A model generated the notes under the pieces. It searched no databases, was not told the DNA's origin, and worked only from the letters and a program-made list of their open reading frames with translations. 64,000 bases of DNA. Origin: Neocallimastix lanati (nom. inval.). Lineage: Eukaryota; Neocallimastigomycota; Neocallimastigomycetes; Neocallimastigales; Neocallimastigaceae. The stretch lies in the NCBI GenBank assembly GCA_016946835.1, contig JACVTC010000266.1:1-64000 (forward strand), in the 5' to 3' direction. The position numbers and the translations under genes were made by a program. How positions within the stretch are numbered: position 1 is the stretch's first letter; every line of letters begins with the position of its first letter. This document shows positions 25,561 to 36,995 of the stretch, piece by piece.

Positions 25561-26560
25561 TCAATTTCATCATCTGATCAAATTTCTTTCAGGGGTGTTT
25601 TTCTAAAATTAAAAATATTATTTTTACATTTCTATTTAAGATCGCTTTCAACAATTCATTAGAATATTCTATCAAATTATAAAATATTTGCTTATCACTT
25701 CTTTTTTTAAAGTGTGTATAATTTTTTACCAATTTTTTGGAATGTTTCTCCATCACAGCATGTTAAATATCCAAAATTAACTATTTTTGAGTATATTTCA
25801 TCTTTAAATAATCATAATTTTCTAATTCTTCTTGGAAATCATTTATTAAATTAATTTATAATTCATTTTGAATATTATCTACTTTTTAATTATTTATTTT
25901 TATTTAAATTTTATTACTATTAATTAATTATAAAATATCTTCGTTTACACTAACAATATAGTAATTATTTATTCTTTTCTTTTTCAGATTTTGTACAATA
26001 ATTTTCAATGCTTTTCGAATTTAATGCTTGTACAACTGACCATGGATAAAAAGTTTTTTCATTATTATAACGCTTTATATCCATTATGCCTAAGCTCTAA
26101 ATCTTCAAATGTTAATTATTTATTTTAACACATAGTTCTAGAACTTTCTGCTTCTAAAATCAAAAATATTTATAATTTTTTTTTTCATTTAATATTATAC
26201 ATTCAGTAGAACGATTTAATGTAGATTCAGAATAATTTTTTGCAATTTGAACTATTCCTGTTTTATAAACAAATGCTAAATAAGATCTCTAATTAAATCC
26301 TTTAAAAAATATAGATAATCATCGCATTCTTTATTTGTAAACTTTTCACCGATCTCTAAATATTAATTAGATAAATTTTTATATATTTGATCATCATATT
26401 CATTTGATATTTCAGAATTATGATATAGTATTTAAATATCTTCTATCGTTTCTTCATTAATTGAAAATAAATAGTTGTTTAAAGTTAAGAAATAATTAAT
26501 ATTTTTTCATAAATCTAAATTAATTAATTTAGATTTATGCATATGTTCTTTTGAATTTAA
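25560..26560 (-). pseudogene. Decayed AAA-ATPase-like / PD-(D/E)XK-type gene
   Basis: Reading from about 26560 down the minus strand, segments match the AAA-ATPase-like family (often fused to a PD-(D/E)XK nuclease domain) that is greatly expanded in gut fungi. TGIVQIAKN near 26270-26240 corresponds to the TGIxRIAKExIFSGLNN motif. ILNEKKNYKYF follows it. YNNEKTFYPWSVVQALNS near 26070-26020 corresponds to the xxxxYNPWSIxNYL motif, with TKSEKEKN in the position of the usual NTSxN. CDGETFQKI and a C-terminal part are visible near 25740-25760. The upstream Walker A region and the catalytic nuclease motif were not found. Many in-frame stops make it a pseudogene. Anti-mobile-element or toxin-like roles have been suggested for such proteins, but nothing here tests that. 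Confidence 0.65.
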
Positions 26561-26599
26561 TTGGAATTTAAGGATCCCTAAGTAAACCTCGAACATTTC

Positions 26600-27400
26600 A
26601 AAGAGTTATTTTTATTTTATTTTTCATTGATTTAATAATTGGCTGGAGAAAGATTGTGTTATCAAACAGAATATCAAGATTTATATAAAGCTTTGTTTTT
26701 GTGAGTATAAATCTTACTTTTTACTTTAGTAAAAAAGAGATTCCAAAAACGAAGATCTATACTATCTATCTGAATTAGTGTATTCGGAAAAACTAGCATT
26801 GTTACACTTTTAATAATACTAACTGCCATATGGCTAGCTTTATTCTAGTAATTAATTTTTTCTATTATTTTATCATTTAATTTCTTGAAAAAGCACATAA
26901 AACAATTTCATTAGCAAGAAGAGGTCCACAACTAGATTCTATTCCAACTTTAATTCTATATTTCTTTCAACTCTTAAATATTTCATTATTAAATTTCTTG
27001 AAAAGAATAAGAGATAAAGGACAGCCTTGTCAAACACCTTTCAAAACCTTGAAATAATCTGAGTATTGATTACTAATTTTAATACATAATTTAAAGTCAA
27101 GTACAGATTTTAAAAGAATTGATAGCTGTGATCACGTATACCTAAACATTTCAATTCAGTAAGGATATTAACAATTGAAACTGAATCATAAGCTTTGTTA
27201 AGAACAAGAAAAGCTAAATAGATAACTTCATTATTATTTTGGCATCTTTTAGAGATGTCCCAATTTGAAATATAAAGGTTAACCTTTTCTTTTCTATTCC
27301 GGAATCTAAATTGTTCAGAGTCAATAAAGTTATATCTAATGCCATATTTCTAAATTTTGGATGTTATGATTTTGGATAATAATGATTTATCAGATAATAA
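26600..27400 (-). mobile_element. Decayed non-LTR retrotransposon (LINE) reverse transcriptase
   Basis: The minus strand carries RT motifs in order from high to low coordinate: EQFRFRNRKEKVNLYIS (about 27320-27270), LNKAYDSVSIVNIL (about 27215-27170), KCLGIRD, then a degraded GVRQGCPLSPxLF region near 27030. GPLLANEIVLCAF at about 26935-26900 sits where the catalytic FADD box should be, so the active-site Asp pair is lost. NTLIQIDSIDLRFW near 26790-26750 corresponds to the post-RT thumb region. The order and motifs are typical of LINE RT. No endonuclease domain or poly-A end was identified. It is inactive. Confidence 0.8.
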
Positions 27401-27559
27401 ATTAATAAAAAAATATTTTTTTAAGAGGATTGTATTATCATCAAAATTTTCAAAATTATTATAATTATATATATTAGTTTCTGAAAATATTTCTTATAAA
27501 TATTAGTTTCTTACATGTTCTGAGCATGATGAAATTTCATATAAAACAGGAATAATAAA

Positions 27560-29380
27560 TATAATATGACTGTAGTATAATCTTTTATTTTAATTATTCC
27601 AATAAGTATTATGATTATAATCTTCAATGATTAATTCACTTGGTTAATTGTTGTTAAATAGAGTTTATAACCATTTAAAAGTATTTCTAAGCTAACAAAA
27701 GCTAATGGTTTAATTGGATACCATATAGAATAATTGCTTTTAACCATTAATATGATTATATCTAATGAAGAAAAAAAATTATAAAGACAATCATATAAAT
27801 CAATATTAGCTCTATTGGAAGACCAAGTAGTTCTTAAATTAGCTTTTATAATCATATTTCAAATTTTTTGAGCATAAATTCTATATTTTTTATTTTCTGA
27901 TATCAAAATTTCATTTTTATTCAATTTATTAGACTTATTCATTTCCATTGTATTAGTATTAAGAATTTTAATAATTTTATCAATATATTGATCATAAAAT
28001 TCATAATTGGCTTTTTTATTACCATTTATACTTTGTGGATATACATACTCTACTTGAAAAGCATAATCATTATAATTTTCTTGATAACTTTAATTTCCCA
28101 ATGTTTTACACCTAAACCATAGTATAAAGTAACTGAAACTCCTATTTTTATATTATCTTCATCTTTAATATGTAAATAATAATCTTTACAAGAATTCTAT
28201 ATTATAAGTTTAATTTTTAGGTAAATAATATAATTATTATCTTATGTAATTCTTCTATAGTTAATTTATTTAGATTATCCAAAGTAGGAGATGTTGTATA
28301 AGTTGTTTTAGTTATTATAGATATAGTCCATCATTGGTTTTTATAGATTTATTATTATTTGCAGTAGAAGTAGTAATAGTAGATTTATTATTGTTTGTAT
28401 TAATATTAATAGTTATAGATTTTAGATTTCTTGTAGTTGAAGTACTATGATTAGTTATAAGGGATTGAAATTTTAGAAATTGTGAAATACAAGCTTTTTT
28501 TCATATAAAATTATTGTATTAATTTTAATAAAATTATTAGAATTTTTCAATACAATATTATTATTATTATTATTATAAACTTCATAATAATCTAATTTCA
28601 ATTATGAATTCTTTTCTTTTCACTTAATAAATTTTATTCTAACTCTAAATAATATATTTTCTCATATAATTTAATATATTCTTTTGAATATTTAGATTCG
28701 CTTGTATTTTTTTTATAGAAATATTTTCTCTGTAATATATATAAATAACCGTTATAACTAACGAAGAATTTTAAATCATTATGATCATCCGGTATAGTAT
28801 TAATTGCGTTACTTCATAATTTTTTATTTACTTTATAGGTTTCTTCGTTAATAGTATTTTTTTAAAATAAAACTAGCTCACCATTACTTAACAATCCAAA
28901 ACTATCCTTTTTACTTTTATTCGTCATGGCTTCATCTAATAAAATATTACCTGAAATTAATGTATCTATATTATTAGTTATATCATTTTTAATAAAATAG
29001 ATTTTGAAAAATTATTATTAGATAAAGTTTGTTTATATTTATATTTATCTTTACATTCTATTATAGTTGTTATAAAATCAACTAATTTTACAGAAACAAA
29101 ATTTATATTAATTGTAATACAAATTTCATTTAATTCTATTATATTATCTTTAGTTCAGATAACAACTTCTGTTTTTAACATAGGTAAAGCAACTTTAGAA
29201 TAACATGAATTATATTCAATATTATTTGTTTTAACTGTTTTTATTAAAATAGTATTCTTTAATTTACTTCTAGAGTTTATATAAAAATTTTGAATAGATT
29301 TTTTTATTGCATTTTCATACAAGGTTTGAGGATTAGTGTTAGAAATAAGATCTAGAATTACCAAATTTTTAAAAAACATT
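27560..29380 (-). pseudogene. Decayed secreted-type gene with possible bulb-type lectin domain
   Basis: From 29379 (ATG) a minus-strand frame runs to a TGA at 29155-29157, after which the same frame continues (KDNIIELNEICITIN). About 28930-28740 encodes DSFGLLSNGELVLF, then KLWSNAIN with TGA in place of the Trp codon (plus strand TCA 28814-28816), then KFFVSYNGYLYI. This is the SDGNLVxY...WSSxT...L.VQSDGNLVI pattern of bulb-type (B-)lectin repeats. A Thr-rich linker follows (near 28330-28270), then further protein-like sequence (GVSVTLYYGLGVKHWE near 28120), and a last open piece at 27855-27631. The C-terminal part is unrecognised. It was probably an extracellular carbohydrate-binding protein. 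Several stops fit CAA-to-TAA and TGG-to-TGA decay. Confidence 0.45.
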
Positions 29381-29479
29381 ATAAAGATTCTTTTCGTTTT
29401 TTACAATTATTTTATAATAATTTTTATTAAATATTGTAATAAATAAAATATTATATTTTTTTTGAACAATATGTTTATC

Positions 29480-30030
29480 ATTCTTTCTTAATTAAAACCT
29501 TTGTATCTATTTTTGACAATCATTCAAGATATGGTGGGATTGTATTCTATGAAAACAAAAACGGTATCTTTATCAAGTTCATTATATGGTATAATGAAAT
29601 TTCACAACTTCTTCAATTTTACATTTAAATCTATTAAATTTGATAACTTTAAAGAATTCAGTAATATCAACTTTCATATTCTTATTGTCAAGAAAATTTA
29701 ATAAATCATAATTTTATTGTTCTGAAGAATCCATTATTATATAGGAAAATTGAAAGACTTAATGACGTTTTAATATTGTTTGATAAAGCTTTATTAAATT
29801 AAGCAAATCATAGTTGTAATTTTTTTGAATTTTCAATGAACATGGCAAATTTTATTCACAACAGACTTCCTCATCAAGGTATTCAAAACAAAATTTCTTA
29901 TGAAATCTTTTATAATAAACCGGGAACCTTTAATTTTTTTGTGTTTTGGATTCCGCATTTATTTCTTTGTCTAGAAAGAGCTATGCTCAAAATTTGGTAA
30001 TTACTCACATCCTTTAATTTTTATTGTTTA
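29480..30030 (+). mobile_element. Decayed Ty1/copia integrase fragment
   Basis: The plus strand shows copia-type integrase core motifs across shifts. SRYGGIVFYENKNG and FIKFIIWYNEISQLL near 29525-29620 match the segment after the first catalytic Asp (family FxDDYSRYGWxxFLKNKS). HNRLPHQGIQNKISYEI near 29860-29910 matches the family YxxNRLPxKxIxxKTPYExW motif. The FGxxAYxxVPK-like region follows to about 29995. No gag, RT, RNase H or LTR is present. It is a small internal fragment. Confidence 0.8.
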
Positions 30031-30059
30031 TTGTAATAATATTAATACATACAAAATTT

Positions 30060-30424
30060 TCTAGTTATTATATAACAAGAATGTAATGACATCCGAAATT
30101 GAATTATTAGTCGAAGTACAATAAGTATTCGTTTCACTATGTCTATATGTTTTTGAATCAGAAATAGCGTCATTGTAGGTATCATTATGACTGAACCATT
30201 AGTAATTGTTTCACTTTTATTTCAACTCTCATTTTGAGTTTTAACGTGACTAGAAGAAGTAGTAATACATTTTTCATGATTCCTATTCCAACAGTTATTA
30301 AAACTTCTACATGTACTTTTAATTTACAATTCTTTTTGTACAGTCTTCACTATTATTACTATATTCAATTCCATCTTCTACAACTTTAAATTTAGCTTTA
30401 ACATGTTCAGAAGTAAAACTACCT
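30060..30424 (-). pseudogene. Unidentified Cys-containing coding relic
   Basis: The minus strand is protein-like over two frames: SFTSEHVKAKFKVVEDGIEY and NNSEDCTK (about 30405-30330), then CRSFNNCWNRNHEKCITTSS (about 30305-30250). The family is not recognised. It overlaps the first codons of the plus-strand frame that starts at 30403, suggesting a junction between two unrelated sequences near 30420. Confidence 0.3.
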
Positions 30425-32655
30425 TAGGTTATTCTGTTTTTGATAATGCTAATAATACGAAAGAATCGTTTTATTACTTAATTAAATATATCAAATCAAT
30501 AAATTTAAGTATAATTGATCTTTTAAAATTTATTTCATTATTCGATAATTTAATTGAAACATATGACTTGTATGACAATGTTTACAATAATAAAAAGAAT
30601 ATAGATGCTGAAATAGCTATTAATCATTTAAAAGAATTATACAATGATATTTATTATTATTATGATATAAATTATAAAAATCTTATAAATTCTATTGAAT
30701 ATGAAAATAATATTTCAAATATTGTTAGTATAAAAGATTTAAGCAATAATGATGAACTCTACAACTACTATCTTAATAATAACATTGATGCAATTAATGA
30801 TCAAGATAATGAGGATAATCAGAATGACGAAGAAAATAACACCGAAAATCCTGATATTCAAAGTGCAATCTATGACGGAAAAAATGAAAAAAATAGCACT
30901 GAAACAGAATACTTTAATTTAAATAATGAAGAAAATAATATTATTGAGGTGTATGATATTAAAAATAATTTAGTTCCTATATCTTATAATAACATTAAAA
31001 ATATTTATTTCTATAATACTATTAATTATGATTCCTATGGAAACATTCAAAATATTGATAATGAAGATTTTGATAACTTTCTTTTTAAAAATTCTTCAAT
31101 CAGTGATATTTTTGAAAAAATTAATGAATTAAAACGAATAGAGGAAGAAAATCCTATTAATACATATTATTACTTTAATAACAATCTTTATGAAGAAGAG
31201 CAGCTACTATTAGAATTAAAATTAATAAATAAATTGAATAAAATATTAGGTAAGAGGAACATTCCAATTACCGATGGAAATATCACAAACTATTTAAATA
31301 GTCTATTAGAAAATATAGAAAAAATAAAAGGCTATAAATATGCAACCATGGATGACTTAATGGTGATTGTAAATTATTTAAAGTCTATTTTAATTAATAA
31401 AAGATTATCGATAATAAATGGTGAGAATAAGGCTTATAATATTGAAGAATTATTTAATGCTTATAAAGATCTTTATAATTTAGTTAGTAATAAAATTGAT
31501 ATTAACGATTATTACACCACATCGAAATTAGCCAGTCTTTATTTAGATTTTGATTTATACGAAGAATTAAATAATAGTAATTATAATGAGACGTTACATT
31601 TAAATAGTAACATTGGAATTGATAACAATAAAGATTTCATAATGAATTATTCTTATCAATCTGATAAGTTTATACACAAATTTATTACTTTTCTATTAAA
31701 TAATTATTACTATGAGAAAAATTATAATATATCTGTTATAACCTCTGAACTTTCCAAAAAATTAAAATCTTATAAAAATGAAAAAATATTTAGTGAAAAT
31801 TTGGATAATTTAACTCATTTCAAAGAATATGAAAATTTATTGAATAGATATGTCTCTTATATGGATGCTTATAATAAAATTTTAACAAATATATTTGAAA
31901 AAAAAGGTAAAATATTATTCAATGGGATCCACTATGATGAAAATTTAAATAAATATCTTAAAATAATGTATAAATATTATCAATCCTTAATTTATTCAGA
32001 TATTTTAGAAAGTAATATTTATTCATCCGATTGCTCAGAATCATTTTTAGGCATTAAATATTATAACTGTACAAAATTACTAACCAATAAAGAAGATACA
32101 TTAAAAGAAATTGATTTATTTGATATAATTTCAGTAGGTTTAAATCTTAATACTTATATTGTAGAAAAATATAAATACTGGTTTTCTAAGTATTTGATGA
32201 ATATAAAGCCATTAAGGAGAAATAATAATTATATTCAATATGCCTATAAACTTTTCAGCGATGAGCAATTGAAAGATAATTTATTAGATACTATTGAAAA
32301 TGCATTAATTAATTTTTATTCGGAATTAACTAATAAAATATTGAATATTAAAACTATTATAATAAATGATAACAATTCCTTAAAAAAGTATTACAAAAAA
32401 ATTAACGCTTTTGCAACTAAAAGAAAATATTCGGATGCTGAAATTATTTTTATTAATAGTAATTTAAACTGTATTGGTGAAATAATAACAATAAATATAA
32501 ATAAAAATATAAACAACGTTATTGACCACAATACTACAGAAAAAAAAGCATTAATTGATTATATTAGTATTGTAGAACCTATTTATAATTATATTAAAGA
32601 ATTTTCTTCTCCATTTAATTTTGAAAATATAAAAGGAATAATTGAATCTATTTAA
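30403..32655 (+). CDS. Uncharacterised helical protein, probably 5'-truncated (750 aa)
   Basis: A long intact frame ends in TAA. The predicted ATG lacks the A-rich context of other genes here, and no signal peptide follows. The first six or so codons overlap a minus-strand relic, and native-looking sequence starts at LGYSVFDNANNTKES. The true 5' part is therefore probably lost. Residues about 135-190 are an acidic Asp/Glu/Asn-rich linker. Residues about 310-620 are helical. They align by eye and in the same order with residues about 1430-1740 of the secreted 1975-aa protein at 56146: YMDAYNKILTNIF here against MIHAYNEILSVAF there, 170 and 168 residues after matching anchors. This suggests a shared extracellular helical domain. 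Function is unknown. It may be an expressed remnant or a recent pseudogene without stops yet. Confidence 0.6.
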   Translation: MFRSKTTLGYSVFDNANNTKESFYYLIKYIKSINLSIIDLLKFISLFDNLIETYDLYDNVYNNKKNIDAEIAINHLKELYNDIYYYYDINYKNLINSIEYENNISNIVSIKDLSNNDELYNYYLNNNIDAINDQDNEDNQNDEENNTENPDIQSAIYDGKNEKNSTETEYFNLNNEENNIIEVYDIKNNLVPISYNNIKNIYFYNTINYDSYGNIQNIDNEDFDNFLFKNSSISDIFEKINELKRIEEENPINTYYYFNNNLYEEEQLLLELKLINKLNKILGKRNIPITDGNITNYLNSLLENIEKIKGYKYATMDDLMVIVNYLKSILINKRLSIINGENKAYNIEELFNAYKDLYNLVSNKIDINDYYTTSKLASLYLDFDLYEELNNSNYNETLHLNSNIGIDNNKDFIMNYSYQSDKFIHKFITFLLNNYYYEKNYNISVITSELSKKLKSYKNEKIFSENLDNLTHFKEYENLLNRYVSYMDAYNKILTNIFEKKGKILFNGIHYDENLNKYLKIMYKYYQSLIYSDILESNIYSSDCSESFLGIKYYNCTKLLTNKEDTLKEIDLFDIISVGLNLNTYIVEKYKYWFSKYLMNIKPLRRNNNYIQYAYKLFSDEQLKDNLLDTIENALINFYSELTNKILNIKTIIINDNNSLKKYYKKINAFATKRKYSDAEIIFINSNLNCIGEIITININKNINNVIDHNTTEKKALIDYISIVEPIYNYIKEFSSPFNFENIKGIIESI

Positions 32656-34229
32656 GTTAGTAATTTGAATTTAATATTTAAAGTTTTAGTAACTAAAAAT
32701 TAAAAAAATAAAATAAAAATAAATAAATAAATAAATAAATAAAATATAAAAAAAAAAGAAAAAAGAAAAATTACAAATTAAAAGTATAAAGAATTTTATT
32801 TTAATAATATAATTACATTAAGAATATATGAATAATAATTAAAAAAAAAGTCAAAATATAAAAATAAGAAAAATAATAATAAAAAATAAAAAAAACAAAA
32901 TTAAAATATAAAAATATATTTATAAATACAATTATAATTATAATTTTAAAAAAATAGATATAATTAAATAGAAATAAATAAAATGATTAAAAATAAGCAT
33001 TTAATAAAAGTAGAAATAATTATAAATAAGAGATAGTGATATAAAAAAAATAAGATAAAAATAATAAATGAAAATATACATACATATTAGAATAAAGAAT
33101 TATAAATTATAAAGTTATAATTAGTACTAATATTTTAATGTTTTTATTATTAATATTAAATATTTTTATAATATATATATTATACTTTGTAATAATTAAT
33201 GAAATAATTATTAAATAATCGTTAATTGTTTTAATTCTTTCTTTTTATTTATTTTATTATTATTTTTTTTTTATTTTTTTTTTTTATTTTATTATTTTTA
33301 TTATTATTATTATTTGGTAAAATCAAGAAATATAAAGCAATTACCTTAATTTTATTTATCATATCATTTTAAATAATTTAAAAATTAAAATCTTTAACAA
33401 TTTTACATAAATATATAATTAATTTATATTTTTTTTTTTTTTAAAATTTTTTTTTTTAAAAATTAAAAATTAGTTTTTAAGAAAAGTTTTATTTCTTTAT
33501 ATTTCTTAATAAATATAAAGTAAAAATAAAATTATTTTCTTTATCAAATATTTATAATATACAAAATTAATTGAAATTAAATAGAAACAGATATCATTTT
33601 TGTCAAAATATATAGATATTGAATAAAACTTATTTTTCTAAAATATTTTAGAAAAGGGAATTAATATAGGATTAGATTAATATAATCAATAATTATTTTT
33701 TCAATCTATATAAATTGAAAATATATCTATTGATTTTTATTTTCATCAATGTATATTTATATGCATAAATAATAAGTAAAAATATTTTATAATTATATTA
33801 AATAAGCACGTTTTACATTTATTTAAATAATTATTTCATTAATAAAGATTTTTATTATTATATTTTTACATTTATTTAAATAATTATTTCATTAATAAAG
33901 ACTTTTATTATTATATTTTTACTTTATTTATTTTTAATATTTAAAGAAATTTTATTATTAAATTTTATTATAAATATTTAATTATATAAATATTTAAATA
34001 TTTTAATAAATTTTAATAATATGTAAAGTAATAATTCTATAAAAGATTAAATAAAAAATTTTAAGTTTCACTAATATGAAATAATCAATTAAATAATACT
34101 ATTATATATAGATATAAAATGAAATATTTAAATAAAACGATTAATAAAGTATCAGAGTAAATTTAAATAAATTTTATTAATTTATTTTTAGATTAATTCT
34201 AACATTTATGAGTCAAATAAAATTAACAT
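32656..34229. other. AT-rich intergenic DNA with a 59-bp direct duplication
   Basis: Plain AT-rich sequence includes a short (AAAT)n run at 32718-32740. At about 33808-33925 a unit of about 59 bp beginning TTTTACATTTATTTAAATAA occurs twice in tandem with few differences. No gene was found. Confidence 0.7.
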
Positions 34230-34495
34230 TTTGGTTCCACTTAATTTTAGAGGATTGTATAGTTGACTATTCCCACAGATGGTACAAGGAGTTCAATGGC
34301 AAAAAAGAGGCCCGATTTGAAAAATTTTTTTCGGGTAAGTCTTACTATATTATCCTTAACTAGGGTTGGATTGTGTCGACGTCGAAGAAGTAAGACAATA
34401 CATAGTAGAAAATTATTATAATTAACTGTTGTAGTAAGTAAAAGGGAAGAGCAAATAGGTTCTATTACCCTATTTACTTACTATTTCAAAGTCTA
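34230..34495. other. Unassigned GC-richer island with a hairpin
   Basis: This island stands out sharply from AT-rich flanks. The first part can be read as protein on the plus strand (VDYSHRWYKEFNGKKEARFE, about 34262-34322) and ends at a GGTAAGT that resembles a 5' splice site (about 34337). The last part (34432-34483) forms an imperfect inverted repeat: outer TAGTAAGT/ACTTACTA and inner AAATAGG/CCTATTT. It could be an exon relic, an RNA gene or a retroposon piece. None is proven. Confidence 0.4.
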
Positions 34496-35509
34496 GAAAA
34501 TTATTCTAATATACATTTATTAAAGTTAATTTAAAAATATTTTTTATATATTATTAATTATATTTTGAACCTAGATTATTACACATAAAAAATTAGTATT
34601 ACATTCATCTATAATTGAATATACTTTTGATCGGACTATAATTATATTGTTAAATAGGCAATATGTTAAGTGTTCATATTAGAATGGATAATATATATAT
34701 ATCAAATAAAAACAATAAACTATTTAGTTTAATATTGATCTTAATAGATATCATTATTATTTATATTCATATAAGAATATTAACAAGATACCAAAAGTTT
34801 TATTAAATTAAAATTAACTAGGAATTAGATCGTTTCAAAGCAAAAATGATAATACAACTTATTAAATATTATTAAATAATATTTTATAATTATACATAGA
34901 CATAAATAATTATTAAAAAGATTTATTTCTTTTTTTTTTTTTTTCTGTTTTTTTTTTTTTTTGTTTTTTTCCAGTATTTCTAAGAATTAAAGAAAAAATT
35001 TAAATAAAAATTTTAGCTTTTTATTCAAATTTAGATTAATATATATTAAATTAAAAGTAGTAGAAATTTATTTAAAAAATAAATTAATAAAAAAATAAAT
35101 AAATAAAAAATAAATAAATAAATAATAGTTAAATAAGTAAATAAATAATTAAATAATTAAAAAAACAATAAATAAATAAATAAATAAATAAAAAATATAG
35201 CTAGCATATATATATTGCTATAAATTTTCTTTCTTTTAAATTATTATAATTTATATAAATATTGTAATTATAAAATAAATAATAAATTCAGTTTATATAA
35301 ATTATTAATATTTTTTATAAAATGTAATTTTTTTTTTTTTGGAAAGTTTAGTTATTATATATAATTAATTTTTTAAATAATATATTTTAATAATAAAATT
35401 TATTATTAATAAAAATCTACTTGTTACATAAAAATAAGTCATTATATTTCATAAAAAAATCTATATTTTAATTTATGTAAAATAATAAATATTATATATA
35501 ATTGAATAA
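34496..35509. other. AT-rich intergenic DNA
   Basis: AT-rich sequence holds T-runs near 34930-34975 and (AAAT)n tracts at 35093-35195. No gene was found. Confidence 0.7.
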
Positions 35510-35600
35510 TTGAATAATAAATAATAAAAATTAACATATAAATAATAAAAATTAACACATAAATAATAAATATTAACATATAAATAATAAATATTAACCA
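35510..35600. repeat. Short 22-bp-type AT repeat, left of the SINE candidate
   Basis: Four degenerate copies of a unit containing ATTAACATATAAATAATAAA occur here. The same unit resumes at 36217 on the far side of the inserted element, so the array was split. Confidence 0.75.
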
Positions 35601-36215
35601 TTTTTTTTTTTTTACTTCCGGTGTGTACAACTCTTTTGCTCCCCTCATAGCAGAGAATATTAAGGTAGTCACAACACTTTCGTATGCTTTCACATAGGTG
35701 GATATCGTCCCTACTGGACAGCCTTACTGTGATTCAGCATTGGCGCTCTGACATGCTTATAATTGTGAGAATTTTCTAGTACCCTTTTTTCTCTTAAGTA
35801 ATTCTCCAGTTCCTAATTTCTGTTGAAACGAGGCTAGTCTTTGCTAATCCAAGAGAAACGCACTAACTCACTTTTAATTATAGCATTAATAGTCAGAAAG
35901 ATTGCGTTTTGTAGACTTAAATCTACAAGCATATGATTTTCATATGCCGGAACTCCTTCGTAAGTATATTAATGACAGTACTTGTGCAACCCTCTCAAGC
36001 CCACAGTTAGGACAGTATCTTGTCTATATTACTTAGGAGATATGAGAATAATATATATATAAGATTAGGGGAATATTTACCTGTGTCCTAACCACCATGT
36101 TCCTAAAAAACCTCAGTGATGAAAAATCGCAGAAAATGGTCAAAGGACGTGATCGAACCAGGACTCTTATGTATACTAGCTCGAAAACTAACAACCAGGA
36201 TAGAACCTGACCGAA
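35601..36215 (-). mobile_element. Candidate tRNA-derived SINE (about 610 bp)
   Basis: A sharply GC-richer block sits inside an AT repeat. On the minus strand its 5' end (36211-36136) is tRNA-like. GGTCAGG and CCTTTGACC-A can pair as an acceptor stem with wobble pairs. CTA/TAG flank a D-loop with GG. GGTTCGATCACG resembles a degenerate pol III B box (GGTTCGANNC). The body follows for about 500 bp and the minus-strand 3' end is a 12-A tail (plus-strand T-run at 35602-35613). The word AAATATTAAC lies on both sides and may be a target-site duplication, although the host repeat contains it anyway. No other copy is in the window. Alternatively it is a retroposed transcript. Confidence 0.6.
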
Positions 36216-36216
36216 A

Positions 36217-36475
36217 ATATTAACATATAAATAATAAATAATAAATAATAAATAATAAATAATAAATAATAAATAATACAAATAATAAATAATAAATAAT
36301 AAATAATAAATAATAAATAATAAATAATAAATAATAAATAATACAAATAATAAATAATAAATAATAAATAATAAATAATAAATAATAAATAATAAATAAT
36401 AAATAATAAATAATAAATAATAAATAATAAATAATAAATAATAAATAATAAATAATAAATAATAAATAATACAAA
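36217..36475. repeat. Heptamer array (TAAATAA)n
   Basis: About 35 copies of the 7-bp unit, with two or three ATACAAATAAT interruptions. Minus-strand ORFs coding Tyr-Leu-Leu-Phe-Ile repeats are by-products of a 7-bp period read in triplets. Confidence 0.95.
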
Positions 36476-36995
36476 TTAATTTTTTTTTTTTTTTTTTTTT
36501 TAATTATTGGGTAAATTTAATTTGATATTTTAATATAAATATTTTTTATATTATTATTTCTTTACTTATTTTTAAATTATAATCATTTTATTGATAAATA
36601 TAAATATATATTTTTTTAAGAAAATATTTTTATTTTTTATTCTTAATCATCACTTAATAATATATATTTTTTTAAGAAAATATTTTTATTTTTTATTCTT
36701 AATCATCACTTAATAATATATATTTTTTATATATATATTTTCTTTATATATAATTATATTTATAAATTTTGCTAGTACATATTTATAAATATGTCTAATT
36801 TACATTAAAATAATTCATTTTATATATAGTCACTATTAATTTTTATATATTTATTGCCTAAATTTTTAATATTTTTTTTTTTAAATACAATATATATTAT
36901 TTAATTTTTTAGTAATATTTTTAAAATATATATATATATTTTAAAAATAAAATTGTAATTTTAAAATAATATAATGTTAAAATATCTTTAATATT
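36476..36995. repeat. Upstream DNA with a 57-bp tandem duplication
   Basis: A T-run lies at 36481-36500. A unit of about 57 bp containing TTTTTTAAGAAAATATTTTT and TTCTTAATCATCACTTAATA is present twice at about 36605-36722. The remainder is the AT-rich upstream region of the gene at 36996; no promoter element is distinguishable. Confidence 0.75.

Noticed and set aside
1030-29380. A nuclear code with reassigned TGA (Trp) and TAA (Gln)
   Set aside because: Intact genes use TGG and CAA and end in TAA or TGA. The odd stops occur only in relics that also carry frameshifts and deletions.
34420-34490. tRNA gene at the GGTTCTATTACC motif
   Set aside because: No acceptor, D or anticodon stems can be drawn around it; only the imperfect hairpin is supported.
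36033-36474. Minus-strand ORFs with YYLLFII repeats
   Set aside because: They are a 7-bp DNA repeat read in triplets and continue into the SINE candidate; there is no codon or homology support.
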